Translations under genes and position numbers: made by a program | In this document: positions 17,461 to 26,366 of the stretch, piece by piece | Layout of the letters: every line of letters begins with the position of its first letter | Position numbering within the stretch: position 1 is the stretch's first letter | The notes under the pieces: generated by a model | Database searches by the model: none | Seen by the model: only the letters and a program-made list of their open reading frames with translations | Told to the model about the DNA's origin: nothing | NCBI GenBank assembly: GCA_013036995.1 | Contig: JAAOXG010000037.1 | Location: forward strand, 1-64,000 | DNA from: Lacrimispora defluvii | GTDB taxonomy: Bacteria; Bacillota; Clostridia; Lachnospirales; Lachnospiraceae | Reading direction: 5' to 3' | Length of the DNA stretch: 64,000 nt

Positions 17461-18003
17461 ATGGACTATTTAGTTGTGTATACAAGTAAAACCGGAAATA
17501 CTCAGAAGGTAGCCATGAAGATATTCGAAGCGCTTCCGGGTAAATCGAAGGATATTGTTAATCTGGAGGAATACCATGGAGAAGAAGCAGATACGTATTT
17601 TGTAGGATTCTGGAACAACAGGGGAATTTGTACAACAGAAGTAATTGATTTCCTCTCCGACCTCCATGGCAAACAGATCGCTTTGTTTGGTACCTGCGGA
17701 ATATTTGAAAATAAAGAATATTTAAAGCAGGTGGAAAATCAGGTTTCTGTTTTTCTGCCGGAAGATAATGAATACCTTGGCTGCTATTTATGCGGAGGTA
17801 AGATGGGACCAAAAGTACTGGAGAAATGCAGACAGATGCAGGCTCAGCTTAATACTCCCCAGATCAGGGAGATGATTTTAGCCTATGAAGATGCCATGCT
17901 CCATCCCAATAAAGAAGATTTAGATCAGGCAGGAGTATTTACAGAATCGGTGTTAAACCGGATTCAAAAGAAGAAGGAGGAGCGAGATGGGATTAAAAGA
18001 TGA
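17461..18003 (+). CDS. Flavodoxin-family protein, BilS-like
   Basis: A 180-residue single-domain flavodoxin-like protein. The FMN phosphate loop is YTSKTGNTQKVA (residues about 7-18), followed by VGFWNNRGICTTEVIDFL and LFGTCGIFENKEY. The VGFW-x-x-[KR]G-x-C segment resembles what I remember of BilS, the flavodoxin that accompanies the gut bilirubin reductase BilR; no BilR-like gene is in this window, so that role is not shown. The start at 17461 has AGAGGAGG 8 nt upstream. It lies between the tetrapyrrole operon and ftsH, and its last 17 bp overlap ftsH. An electron-transfer role is likely; the partner is unknown. Confidence 0.75.
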   Translation: MDYLVVYTSKTGNTQKVAMKIFEALPGKSKDIVNLEEYHGEEADTYFVGFWNNRGICTTEVIDFLSDLHGKQIALFGTCGIFENKEYLKQVENQVSVFLPEDNEYLGCYLCGGKMGPKVLEKCRQMQAQLNTPQIREMILAYEDAMLHPNKEDLDQAGVFTESVLNRIQKKKEERDGIKR

Positions 18004-19855
18004 TGGGGGTTCTGGAAAGAACCATAAGAAGCCATTTATTTATTATTACATGATTGTATTGGTCCTGATGATTTTATTCAATGCCATGGCTGTACCGTGG
18101 CTTCAGTCAAAGGCTGTGACGGAGGTTCCCTACAGTACATTTTTAGAGATGGTGGATCAGGGCAAGATACAGGCAGTTGCCAAAACGGAAACGGAGATTC
18201 AGTTTAAATCTGATACAGGAAAGAAGGACTGGGAAGGAAAACCGGTCTATGCTGTTTACAAGACAGGTATCTGGCCGGATGAGACTTTGACAGGACGGCT
18301 GATTTCCCATAATGTTGAGTTTAAAAAAACCATAGTACAGCAGATGTCGCCCTTAATTTCCATTCTCTTAACCTGGATCGTTCCCATTCTGATTTTTGTA
18401 TTTCTGGGTAACTTCTTATCCGGTCAGATGCAAAAGAAGATGGGAGGAAATACCATGTCATTTGGTAAGTCCAATCCCAAGATCTATGCAGAATCTGAGA
18501 CAGGAAAGAATTTCACTGATGTAGCGGGACAGGAAGAAGCGAAGGACGCATTAAAGGAGATTGTAGATTTTCTTCATAATCCGGGTAAATATGCATCCAT
18601 TGGAGCCTCACTTCCAAAAGGGGCCCTGCTAGTGGGGCCTCCCGGAACTGGTAAGACCCTTCTTGCCAAAGCGGTGGCAGGAGAAGCCCATGTTCCGTTT
18701 TTCTCCATATCCGGTTCTGAGTTTGTGGAGATGTTTGTAGGTATGGGTGCTGCGAAGGTCAGGGATTTATTTAAACAGGCCAATGAAAAGGCTCCCTGTA
18801 TCGTATTTATTGATGAGATTGATACCATTGGAAAGAAGCGTGACGGCGGAGGTTTCTCCGGCAACGATGAGAGAGAACAGACCTTAAATCAGCTTCTGGC
18901 TGAGATGGATGGATTTGACGGTAAAAAAGGAGTTGTAATTCTGGCAGCTACCAACCGTCCGGATTCCTTAGATAAAGCACTTTTACGTCCCGGCCGTTTT
19001 GACCGCCGGATCCCCGTAGAATTGCCGGATTTAAATGGCAGGGAAGCCATTTTAAAGGTACATGGAAAAAATGTAAAGCTGTCGGATGATGTGGATTTTC
19101 ACGCAATTGCCCTTGCAACCTCAGGCGCAAGCGGAGCCGAACTGGCCAATATGATTAATGAGGCAGCATTAAGAGCCGTGCGCATGGGAAGAAAAACGGT
19201 GACTCAGATCGATTTAGAAGAAAGTGTAGAAGTGGTTATTGCCGGATATCAGAAAAAGGATGCCTCCGTCAATGTGGAAGAAAAGAAGATCATAGCTTAC
19301 CACGAAGTAGGGCATGCCCTGGTTGCCGCGTCCCAGACCCACTCTGCACCTGTTCATAAGATTACCATTATTCCCAGAACTTCAGGAGCTCTTGGATATA
19401 CCATGCAGGTTGATGAAGAAGAACGCCATTTGCTTACAAAGGAAGCCGCGCTTAACAAAATTGCTACATTTACCGGAGGAAGGGCAGCAGAGGAACTGAT
19501 TTTCCAGACAGTTACAAGCGGTGCGTCCAACGATATTGAACAGGCCACAAGAATAGCCAGGGCAATGGTTACCCGTTACGGTATGACCGATGAATTTGAT
19601 ATGGTGGCACTTGAGACAGTAACCAACCAGTATCTGGGCGGTGACACATCTCTTGCATGTTCCCCGGATACTGCAAAGCGGATTGATGAAGCAGTGATTG
19701 GAATTGTGCGGCAGCAGCACCAGAAGGCTTATGAGATACTAAAAAGCAATCTGAACAAGCTTCATGAAATAGCTGAATATCTGTTGGAACGGGAAACCAT
19801 TACCGGAGAGGAGTTTATGGAGATATTTAAAAGAGAAGCCGTAAAAAGCCTATGA
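17987..19855 (+). CDS. ftsH: ATP-dependent zinc metalloprotease FtsH
   Basis: A 622-residue membrane protease. Two hydrophobic segments (about 20-40 and 118-140) flank a small extracytoplasmic domain. The AAA module has Walker A GPPGTGKT (217-224), Walker B IVFIDEID and the second-region-of-homology ALLRPGRFDRR. The zinc site is HEVGH (439-443); most FtsH proteins have HEAGH, and the HExxH residues are kept. It degrades misassembled membrane proteins and some regulators. The gene starts inside the flavodoxin gene with AAGGAGG just upstream, so translation is coupled. It is not in the usual tilS-hpt context, so it may be a second copy in the genome. Confidence 0.93.
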   Translation: MGLKDDGGSGKNHKKPFIYYYMIVLVLMILFNAMAVPWLQSKAVTEVPYSTFLEMVDQGKIQAVAKTETEIQFKSDTGKKDWEGKPVYAVYKTGIWPDETLTGRLISHNVEFKKTIVQQMSPLISILLTWIVPILIFVFLGNFLSGQMQKKMGGNTMSFGKSNPKIYAESETGKNFTDVAGQEEAKDALKEIVDFLHNPGKYASIGASLPKGALLVGPPGTGKTLLAKAVAGEAHVPFFSISGSEFVEMFVGMGAAKVRDLFKQANEKAPCIVFIDEIDTIGKKRDGGGFSGNDEREQTLNQLLAEMDGFDGKKGVVILAATNRPDSLDKALLRPGRFDRRIPVELPDLNGREAILKVHGKNVKLSDDVDFHAIALATSGASGAELANMINEAALRAVRMGRKTVTQIDLEESVEVVIAGYQKKDASVNVEEKKIIAYHEVGHALVAASQTHSAPVHKITIIPRTSGALGYTMQVDEEERHLLTKEAALNKIATFTGGRAAEELIFQTVTSGASNDIEQATRIARAMVTRYGMTDEFDMVALETVTNQYLGGDTSLACSPDTAKRIDEAVIGIVRQQHQKAYEILKSNLNKLHEIAEYLLERETITGEEFMEIFKREAVKSL

Positions 19856-19887
19856 ATCCATGCTTGATCGGATAGAACAGAAACAGA

Positions 19888-19927
19888 GGGAGTGTTGCAG
19901 ATTTGCAACACTCCCTGATCTATTTTA
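19888..19927 (+). terminator. Terminator after ftsH
   Basis: A perfect 12-bp stem (19888-19899 with 19904-19915, GGGAGTGTTGCA and its complement) with a 4-nt loop lies 33 bp after the ftsH stop; the following T tract is short (CTATTTT). Confidence 0.75.
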
Positions 19928-19952
19928 ATCCTTTCAATATAAACAACCTGAA

Positions 19953-20456
19953 TCAGGGTCTGATTAGAGAATACATTTTCATGTCAATAATCTGCCCGTT
20001 TTTAACAGCATTGCTTCTAAGCACGCCTTCACATATAAATCCGTTTTTTTCAAGAATTCGGCAAGATGCAGTATTGTAGGCAAAGGGCTCTGCAAAAATT
20101 CGTATAATATCGGTATGTTCAAAAATGTACCTACAGGTTTGCTTGACAGCGCTGGTTCCGGCTCCTCGTCCCCAAAAACTCTCTGCAATATAATAGCCCA
20201 GTTCCGCAGTCTGACTGTGGATATTATCTTTGCGGTAAACCCCGATACTTCCAATTGGAATATCATCAACAGTGATTGCAAAGACATAGGTTTTATTTTC
20301 ATCAGCCTGGAGCGTTGCATGAATGAAATCCACAGCATCTTTTTCCGTGTATGGAAATGGCAAATCTCTTAGATTATCAAGAATTTTTTTATTATTCAAA
20401 ATTGCTGCAAGGGTTGCTGAGTCCTCTATTTTCCACTTACGAATACTACATTCCAT
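19953..20456 (-). CDS. GNAT-family acetyltransferase, RimJ/RimL type
   Basis: A 167-residue acetyltransferase of the RimJ-like (Acetyltransf_3) subgroup: RKWKIEDSATLAAILNN at the start, IGSIGVYR strand, ELGYYIAESFWGRGAGTSAV acetyl-CoA loop, and NTASCRILEKNGFICEGVLR at the end. AGGAGGG lies 8 nt before ATG 20456. Such proteins acetylate N-terminal amines or small amines; the substrate cannot be told. Confidence 0.82.
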   Translation of the reverse strand: MECSIRKWKIEDSATLAAILNNKKILDNLRDLPFPYTEKDAVDFIHATLQADENKTYVFAITVDDIPIGSIGVYRKDNIHSQTAELGYYIAESFWGRGAGTSAVKQTCRYIFEHTDIIRIFAEPFAYNTASCRILEKNGFICEGVLRSNAVKNGQIIDMKMYSLIRP

Positions 20457-20570
20457 ACTTTTACCCTCCTATGACTATGATTAATAAACTTCATGTATAG
20501 AATACCATCTAACGTATTCACAATCAATATATTCTTCAAATGGTCAACAGAGGGTATCCTGAATAATCTA

Positions 20571-23153
20571 TTAAGTCATATCATTTCGTAGTGCATCAAT
20601 AATATTTTCTTTTTTTATCTTCCCAATGGCATATAACATAGTAATGAACACGATAAAGAGTACACTAAGTGCGCTGATTACCATACTGCCGAAAGGAAAG
20701 ATAAACTTAAAATTCTCCGTCCGTTCTGCGATTACAAATCCTTTGTAAATCAGCCAGGACAGGATTCCAGCGATTGGAAGTCCCAGGTAAAGCGCCTGCA
20801 TCCCATAAAAGATGCACTCAAATACCATCATTTTATTAAAAGACCGCTCTGACATTCCAATTGAGCGCAGCATGGCCAGTTCCCGCCTGCGCAGCCTGAT
20901 ATTTGTGGAAATGGTGTTAAACACATTGGCTATGGCGATCAGTGAAATTATAATGACAAAAACATAGGTAAATACGTCCGTGACAAATGTAAGGCTGTGA
21001 AATTGCTCCAGTATTTCATACGCATTGTATAAATGGTATTGAGACGTAATTCCCTCACTTTGTATAATTGATTCCATTTCCGCCACTGACTGTGAAGGAG
21101 TCTTTGATTGAAAGTTCATACCTATGGTTACAGGACTATCCGGAAAATTAAATTTCTCTTTGAGTGAATAGGGTGCTATCACCATAAAAACACAGAAATC
21201 TTTCTGAGACTGAGATGACTGTTTTGGTGGCGGATCAATGGGGTAAGTATCAACAAACGTAGTGTCTATATCCAGATTCTGTTCTGCTTTTTGGTTACCT
21301 TCTGTGACGGGGGTAATCGGTAGGATCATGGAACTGTTTGCAAACAGATCTAACACTTCATCCGGTTGGTTTGTTCTGACATTCCGCTGTTTTGCAATGG
21401 CGATCATTTTCCCGTTGGGTCCGGTATATTCTTCTTCGGATAAACCTGAATGGTGAATAAAATCCAGATATTCACTGTCTGTGATAAACTGAAGATCCAA
21501 TGGAATATGAACCACTTCCTCCGGATTGGTATAACCTTTATATTGACGGTACTGATCCGAAAGATCACCAGCTCTGATGTTGCATGAATAAGGACAGATG
21601 ACCTGATAGTTACTTTTATAAACACCGTCTGCGGCCTTTAGCCTGTTGTAAAGGGGAAGCATTTCGCTGTCGTTCATGTCCTGTACGTCAAACAGAATGT
21701 CATAGTCAACATCCACCATAAACTGCTGCAAAAGACGTTTCAGAGTTGATCCAAAGGCATTACCTGATACGAATAGTACGATGCTTAGAACGAGAGAAAG
21801 CACAATGCTGCGATAGCGTTTTTTGTTCCTCTTGAAATTTTTCAGAGCCAGAGTACCTTCCAGTCCGTAAATACGACGGGATAGTTTTGATATTTTCAAA
21901 TCTTTTGAATGAATTTTCACTTCATTAGTCTGAAGAATATTCTCCATTACGGAAGCGCCTGCCGCTTTCCTTGCCGGAATATAGGCTGAAATCAGGATGG
22001 TTACCAGACTGACAGCAGCGGAGACAGCGATTGAAGCAGCAGATACCCATAAGGTTAAAGGTACGGTGCTGTAAAGAATGTTTTTAAATTTCCCTGCAAC
22101 TATGGGAAGGATCAGACCAATACTGCCAATTCCTGCAAGGATACCAATGGGAATACCGATGACACCGATACAAAGTCCTTCAAAGAGAACTGAATTGCGA
22201 AGCTGTTTTCCAGTTGCCCCCACCGACGCAAAAATCCCAAACTGTCGTGTACGTTCATTCAGGGAGATATGAAAGGAGTTATAGATAAGAAGAACCGATC
22301 CAGTCATTATAATAGCAACCAGAATTCCCCCGACTGTATACAGAAGTGTGATGATCAGCCGGTTTTCCGATATGCCCATGAAACGCAGAATATAATCATT
22401 AAATAAGTAATCTTCTTTTTCCCCGTTGTGGTTTACATAAGCTTTCACCTGGCGGGGGTTTTTCAATGTAACAAACAGGCTGAAACTGTTTGTGTTCTCT
22501 TTGCCGTCTGCTTTCGTTATCAGGGTGTATCCCGGAGCGGTATGCTCTTCAAATCCCGGACGCTGGCAGATTCCCACAACCCGATAGGTTTTCTTTAATC
22601 TGGTAACCAGGGTTTCTCCCCCGGCCCCTGAATGAAAGGGGATGTGCTGACTGAGATTCCTGCTTCCATCCACACGGTCTCCGACGTCAAGGGAAATCGT
22701 ATCCCCGACCCGGAACCGGACACCTCCTTTTTCTGCAACGTGTGCCGGGATCAGAACCTCCCCGCTGTTTTCAGGAAGTCTGCCGGAGATCAGGTTTATG
22801 GGTAACGTATGAAATGCCTGGTCACTGAATCCTGCAATAAAAAGATAGGGCTTTTCCGGACTCTTTGCTCCTTTCAGTACAGCGTAACCAATATTTTCCA
22901 CTGCTGCAATGCCGGAAATTTCTTTATCGTCAGTCCGTTCCTGGATGAAAGAAGAATCTACATCCGAAAATTCAACATGCCAATTTCCGTGTTTTACAAT
23001 GGAACTTCTTATGAGAAAATGAAGAAGTGAAGTGCTAAAAGCGGCAACCCCTGTAATCATGGCAGTGGATAAAACAACTCCGATAATCGTTACAATTGTT
23101 CTGGTGCGGTTCTTTTTCATGCTTTGCAGTGTGGCTTTATTTAATATATTCAT
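20571..23153 (-). CDS. FtsX-type ABC transporter permease (module A)
   Basis: An 860-residue permease with an N-terminal helix, a long extracellular region, an FtsX block of three helices (about 270-405), a second single helix (about 445-470), another extracellular region and a C-terminal FtsX block (about 735-855). This MacB/LolE-like duplicated layout belongs to exporters or mechanotransmission-type proteins, not importers. The start overlaps the ATPase stop by 4 bp. It is the last gene of a regulator, sensor kinase, ATPase, permease cluster, so it probably handles or senses an antimicrobial peptide or envelope stress; the substrate is unknown. Confidence 0.85.
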   Translation of the reverse strand: MNILNKATLQSMKKNRTRTIVTIIGVVLSTAMITGVAAFSTSLLHFLIRSSIVKHGNWHVEFSDVDSSFIQERTDDKEISGIAAVENIGYAVLKGAKSPEKPYLFIAGFSDQAFHTLPINLISGRLPENSGEVLIPAHVAEKGGVRFRVGDTISLDVGDRVDGSRNLSQHIPFHSGAGGETLVTRLKKTYRVVGICQRPGFEEHTAPGYTLITKADGKENTNSFSLFVTLKNPRQVKAYVNHNGEKEDYLFNDYILRFMGISENRLIITLLYTVGGILVAIIMTGSVLLIYNSFHISLNERTRQFGIFASVGATGKQLRNSVLFEGLCIGVIGIPIGILAGIGSIGLILPIVAGKFKNILYSTVPLTLWVSAASIAVSAAVSLVTILISAYIPARKAAGASVMENILQTNEVKIHSKDLKISKLSRRIYGLEGTLALKNFKRNKKRYRSIVLSLVLSIVLFVSGNAFGSTLKRLLQQFMVDVDYDILFDVQDMNDSEMLPLYNRLKAADGVYKSNYQVICPYSCNIRAGDLSDQYRQYKGYTNPEEVVHIPLDLQFITDSEYLDFIHHSGLSEEEYTGPNGKMIAIAKQRNVRTNQPDEVLDLFANSSMILPITPVTEGNQKAEQNLDIDTTFVDTYPIDPPPKQSSQSQKDFCVFMVIAPYSLKEKFNFPDSPVTIGMNFQSKTPSQSVAEMESIIQSEGITSQYHLYNAYEILEQFHSLTFVTDVFTYVFVIIISLIAIANVFNTISTNIRLRRRELAMLRSIGMSERSFNKMMVFECIFYGMQALYLGLPIAGILSWLIYKGFVIAERTENFKFIFPFGSMVISALSVLFIVFITMLYAIGKIKKENIIDALRNDMT

Positions 23154-23836
23154 GGCTGCACCACCCTTTGATCCCGTGTTACCTTTCCATCAGATATACC
23201 GATAATCCGGTCTGCCTGCAATGCAATATTTTCGTCATGTGTGACAAGTATCAATGTCTGCCCATACTTTTTATTGCTTTCTTTCAGCAGTTTTATGATT
23301 TCATGTCCATTGCGGCTGTCCAGACTGCCGGTGGGTTCGTCGGCAAGCATGACAGCCGGGGCATTCATGAGGGCGCGTCCGATGGAAACCCGCTGCTGCT
23401 GCCCGCCGGACAGCTGATTGGGTAAATGGTTTTTACGGTCCCATAGTCCAAGCATATGTAGAAGGTCATTGAGCCGCTCCTCATTGACAGGCCGTTTGTC
23501 CATCAGGACAGGCAGTGTAATGTTCTCCACCACATTCAGAGTAGGAATGAGGTTATGAAACTGATAAATCAGACCTACCTGGCGTCTGCGGAAGATGGCC
23601 AGTTTTTCATTGTTCTGGGCGTATACATCCTGCCCATCTAAATATACCTTACCGCTTGTGGGGACATCCACACCTCCAATGATATGAAGCAATGTGGATT
23701 TACCGGAACCGGAAGAGCCGATAATAGCTGTAAATCCCCCTTTTTCAATGGTAAGAGAAACATGATCCAGAGCGGTAACCTGACTGTCACCTTTCCCGTA
23801 GACCTTACAGAGATTTTCGATTTTTAAGAACTCCAT
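23150..23836 (-). CDS. ABC transporter ATP-binding protein, MacB/LolD type (module A)
   Basis: A 228-residue ATPase of the MacB/LolD/BceA group: Walker A GSSGSGKST, signature LSGGQQQR, Walker B VMLADEPTGSLDS and switch LVTHDENIA. The ADEPTG-x-LDS form is typical for partners of FtsX-type permeases. It is preceded by AAAGGAGAC. An 82-bp gap separates it from the kinase gene, large enough for its own promoter, which would let the response regulator control transporter expression. Confidence 0.9.
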   Translation of the reverse strand: MEFLKIENLCKVYGKGDSQVTALDHVSLTIEKGGFTAIIGSSGSGKSTLLHIIGGVDVPTSGKVYLDGQDVYAQNNEKLAIFRRRQVGLIYQFHNLIPTLNVVENITLPVLMDKRPVNEERLNDLLHMLGLWDRKNHLPNQLSGGQQQRVSIGRALMNAPAVMLADEPTGSLDSRNGHEIIKLLKESNKKYGQTLILVTHDENIALQADRIIGISDGKVTRDQRVVQP

Positions 23837-23918
23837 TCTGTGAGTCTCCTTTCCTATGGCTTACCCATAGAATAGAACTTTCTGCTTACATACCGGTGAC
23901 TTTTTGGTGAGAGATTCG

Positions 23919-24908
23919 TCACTTTGGAAAACGTATGATGAAAACAGCGCCTCCCTGGGGATGGTTTTTAGCGGTAATGGTTCCTTCGTGTCCGGTTATA
24001 ATCATCTGGCAGAGAGAAAGACCGATCCCGTATCCTCCGGCGTTCTGGTTTTTTCCCTGGTAAAACCGGTCAAAAATACAGGGTAAATCTTCTTCTTTAA
24101 AACCGTTCCCGCTGTCATGGATTACAATCTCGGTAAAGAGCGGGGTATCTGTACCGTTAATCTCAAGTTTTCCTGTTTCGCCAGTATTTTCTAAACAATT
24201 TTTTAAGATGTTTTGCAGCGCCTGCAAAAGCCAGTTAAAATCCCCATAGATGATGAGCCCGTCTGTTGCATTGATTTGCAAATCTATCTGATGCAGTTCC
24301 ATTTGAATGAGAAAAGGGTGTACTGCAGCATGGATTAATGAGTTTACGTCCATAGGATCATGCTGAAATATTATGATTCCTGCATCTAAACGGGATAATT
24401 TTAACAGGGTGGTAATGAGCCAGTCCATTCGCACGAGCAATTCTTCCATTTCACGAAGCAGCCGCTTTCTCTGATCTTCATCCGGGTTATTTTCAAGCAA
24501 TGACAAAATGAGATTTATAGATGTAAGAGGGGTTTTCAGCTGGTGGGCAATATCCGCCAGTGAATCTGCAAGATGTTTCTTTTCTTTTTTTAATGCCTCA
24601 TTCTGCTCCCGGATGCGCAGCGTCATTTTACCTATTTCACTGTGCAGTATGGAAAGTTCCCCTTCGTCCAATTCTCCAATATAGAGATGCTCCCCATTAT
24701 GAAGTATCAGGTCGATCTCTTTGGAAATGCGGGCAATATTTTTGTATCTGGCTTTTGTAAATGCAAAAAATACAGTACCAAAGGCCGCAGAAGAGAAGAC
24801 TGCAAGAACTCCTGCCGCAGTACTGATTACAAATCCCAGAATCACTGTGATGCCCGCCATGACAGAGAACAATATGGCAAACTGCCGAAACTCCTTATTC
24901 CGAAGCAT
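23919..24908 (-). CDS. Sensor histidine kinase (module A)
   Basis: A 329-residue kinase with two N-terminal helices (about 9-52) and almost no extracellular loop, a linker helix, the dimerisation/phosphoacceptor box DIAHQLKTPLTS (H122) and an HATPase_c domain (NCLEN, DSGNGFKEED, GGYGIGLSLC). Such intramembrane-sensing kinases often read activity from a neighbouring ABC transporter. ATG 24908 is preferred, with GGGGGGCGGAA just before it; this gives a 14-bp overlap with the response regulator gene. Confidence 0.88.
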   Translation of the reverse strand: MLRNKEFRQFAILFSVMAGITVILGFVISTAAGVLAVFSSAAFGTVFFAFTKARYKNIARISKEIDLILHNGEHLYIGELDEGELSILHSEIGKMTLRIREQNEALKKEKKHLADSLADIAHQLKTPLTSINLILSLLENNPDEDQRKRLLREMEELLVRMDWLITTLLKLSRLDAGIIIFQHDPMDVNSLIHAAVHPFLIQMELHQIDLQINATDGLIIYGDFNWLLQALQNILKNCLENTGETGKLEINGTDTPLFTEIVIHDSGNGFKEEDLPCIFDRFYQGKNQNAGGYGIGLSLCQMIITGHEGTITAKNHPQGGAVFIIRFPK

Positions 24909-25581
24909 TTCCGCCCCCCAATCGATACCCTGTCCCACGGACAGTCGTAATAATCTGCGGGTTAGCCGGATCGTCCCCGATCTTCAGCCGTAATCGTTTT
25001 ATGTATACAGTCAGTGTATTGTCATTTACATACTCACCCGCAGCGTCCCACAATTCGTCTAACAGCATGCCCCTTGTAATGATATTTTTGGGATTGTTTA
25101 AAAACACCAGCAGCAGACGGTATTCCAAAGCAGACAGAAAAATTTCCATGCCGTTTTTTCTTACAATACCACTGGCCGTATCCACATGGAGTCCTCCAAT
25201 CTCAAACTCAGATCCCGTACGCCCGCTTTTACGCAGGGCAGTTCTGATCCGTGCGATTAATTCACGGGGGCGAAACGGTTTTGTGATATAGTCATCTGCA
25301 CCGATATTGAGCCCGGTAACCACACTGGCTTCATCCTGGCAGGCAGTCAGAAAGATTACGGGTATATGGAGGGTTTCCCTGATTTGTGTGCATACAATAA
25401 ATCCATTTCCATCAGGCAGTAAAATATCAATGAGCGCCAGATCAAATTTATTCTGGCCAAGTGCGGCAAGAGCTTTACCCTGGGTAGAAGCATGGGTGAC
25501 TGTAAATCCTTCCGAACCCAGCAAAAGCATAAGGTTTTTAGCGATTGCCTTATCGTCTTCCACTAAAAATATACGCGGCAT
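24895..25581 (-). CDS. OmpR-family response regulator (module A)
   Basis: A 228-residue regulator. The receiver has FLVEDD (D9-D10), phosphoacceptor D52 in LIDILLPDG, T/K conserved positions FLTA and YITKPF, and a C-terminal winged-helix DNA-binding domain (NTLTVYIKRLRLKIGDDP, TVRGTGYRL). It is the first gene of the minus-strand module and diverges from the ECF sigma gene. It probably controls the ABC transporter genes of the same cluster. Confidence 0.9.
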   Translation of the reverse strand: MPRIFLVEDDKAIAKNLMLLLGSEGFTVTHASTQGKALAALGQNKFDLALIDILLPDGNGFIVCTQIRETLHIPVIFLTACQDEASVVTGLNIGADDYITKPFRPRELIARIRTALRKSGRTGSEFEIGGLHVDTASGIVRKNGMEIFLSALEYRLLLVFLNNPKNIITRGMLLDELWDAAGEYVNDNTLTVYIKRLRLKIGDDPANPQIITTVRGTGYRLGGGNASE

Positions 25582-25681
25582 TCGTCGATCCTCCGATTTT
25601 TTATTATTGACACTATCACGCCCTATTATATTTCTTTTGACTGGCAGTTACAAGCCGAAGTATAATTTATAAATAAAAAAA

Positions 25682-25710
25682 TGAACCGATCCGGGTCATC
25701 AGGACTCTAA
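25682..25710 (+). promoter_or_regulatory. Candidate ECF-sigma autoregulatory promoter
   Basis: TGAACC at 25682-25687 and ACTCTAA at 25704-25710, 16 bp apart, resemble the AAC-containing -35 and C-TCTAA -10 elements used by Firmicute ECF sigma factors. They lie just upstream of the ECF sigma gene. Inference from pattern; not a sigma-A match. Confidence 0.45.
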
Positions 25711-25748
25711 GTATATAGATGCATCTAAAAAAGGAAAGGAAACAGGTT

Positions 25749-26366
25749 ATGAACGAAGAAAAGAAGGCTTTGGTGGAACTTATGCTTGGCGGAAGCGAAG
25801 CTGCATTTGACGAGTTATACCGTTCCTCTTCCAAAAAGCTGTACCGTATGGCGTATTTTATCACTGGAAACCGGTCTGACAGTGAGGACATCCTGCAGGA
25901 GACCTTTGTAAAATGCTTTCTTCACAGAGATAAATTAAGAGAACCGGAACGATTTGAATCCTGGCTCTATCAGATTCTGGTGAGAACTGCCTGGCGGATG
26001 GAAAAAAGGAAGAAAAGCAGGTCGGAACTCTCATTTGAAGGGATTCTGGATCAGGAGGAAGATCACGTAAGAGCGGATTGGATTGAAGAGGATGAAAGGG
26101 GAAAAGGCCCCCTGGTAGTGATTTTAGAGGCTGAAACAGCTGGGCAGATCCGTGAAGCCCTTAGAAAACTTGATGTCAAATACCGTACAGTGATTCTGTT
26201 ATATTATTACAATGAGCTAAGTACGAAAGAAATTGCCAGGGTGACAGGAACCATGGAGGGCACAGTGAAATCACGCCTGTTCAAGGCAAGAAAGCTCTTA
26301 AAGGGAATCCTGGAAGCGGAAGATATCATGGAAGGAGAACAGGAAAGGGGGATTTGTCATGGCTAG
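25749..26366 (+). CDS. ECF-type RNA polymerase sigma factor
   Basis: A 205-residue sigma-70 family protein: region 2 (AAFDELYRSSSKKLYRMAYF, DILQETFVKCF) and region 4 (LDVKYRTVILLYYYNELSTKEIARV, GTVKSRLFKARKLLK). The two domains are joined by an acidic linker. The start at 25749 follows a purine-rich AAAGGAAAGG. Its last 8 bp overlap the next gene, a membrane protein that probably holds it inactive. Confidence 0.9.
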   Translation: MNEEKKALVELMLGGSEAAFDELYRSSSKKLYRMAYFITGNRSDSEDILQETFVKCFLHRDKLREPERFESWLYQILVRTAWRMEKRKKSRSELSFEGILDQEEDHVRADWIEEDERGKGPLVVILEAETAGQIREALRKLDVKYRTVILLYYYNELSTKEIARVTGTMEGTVKSRLFKARKLLKGILEAEDIMEGEQERGICHG

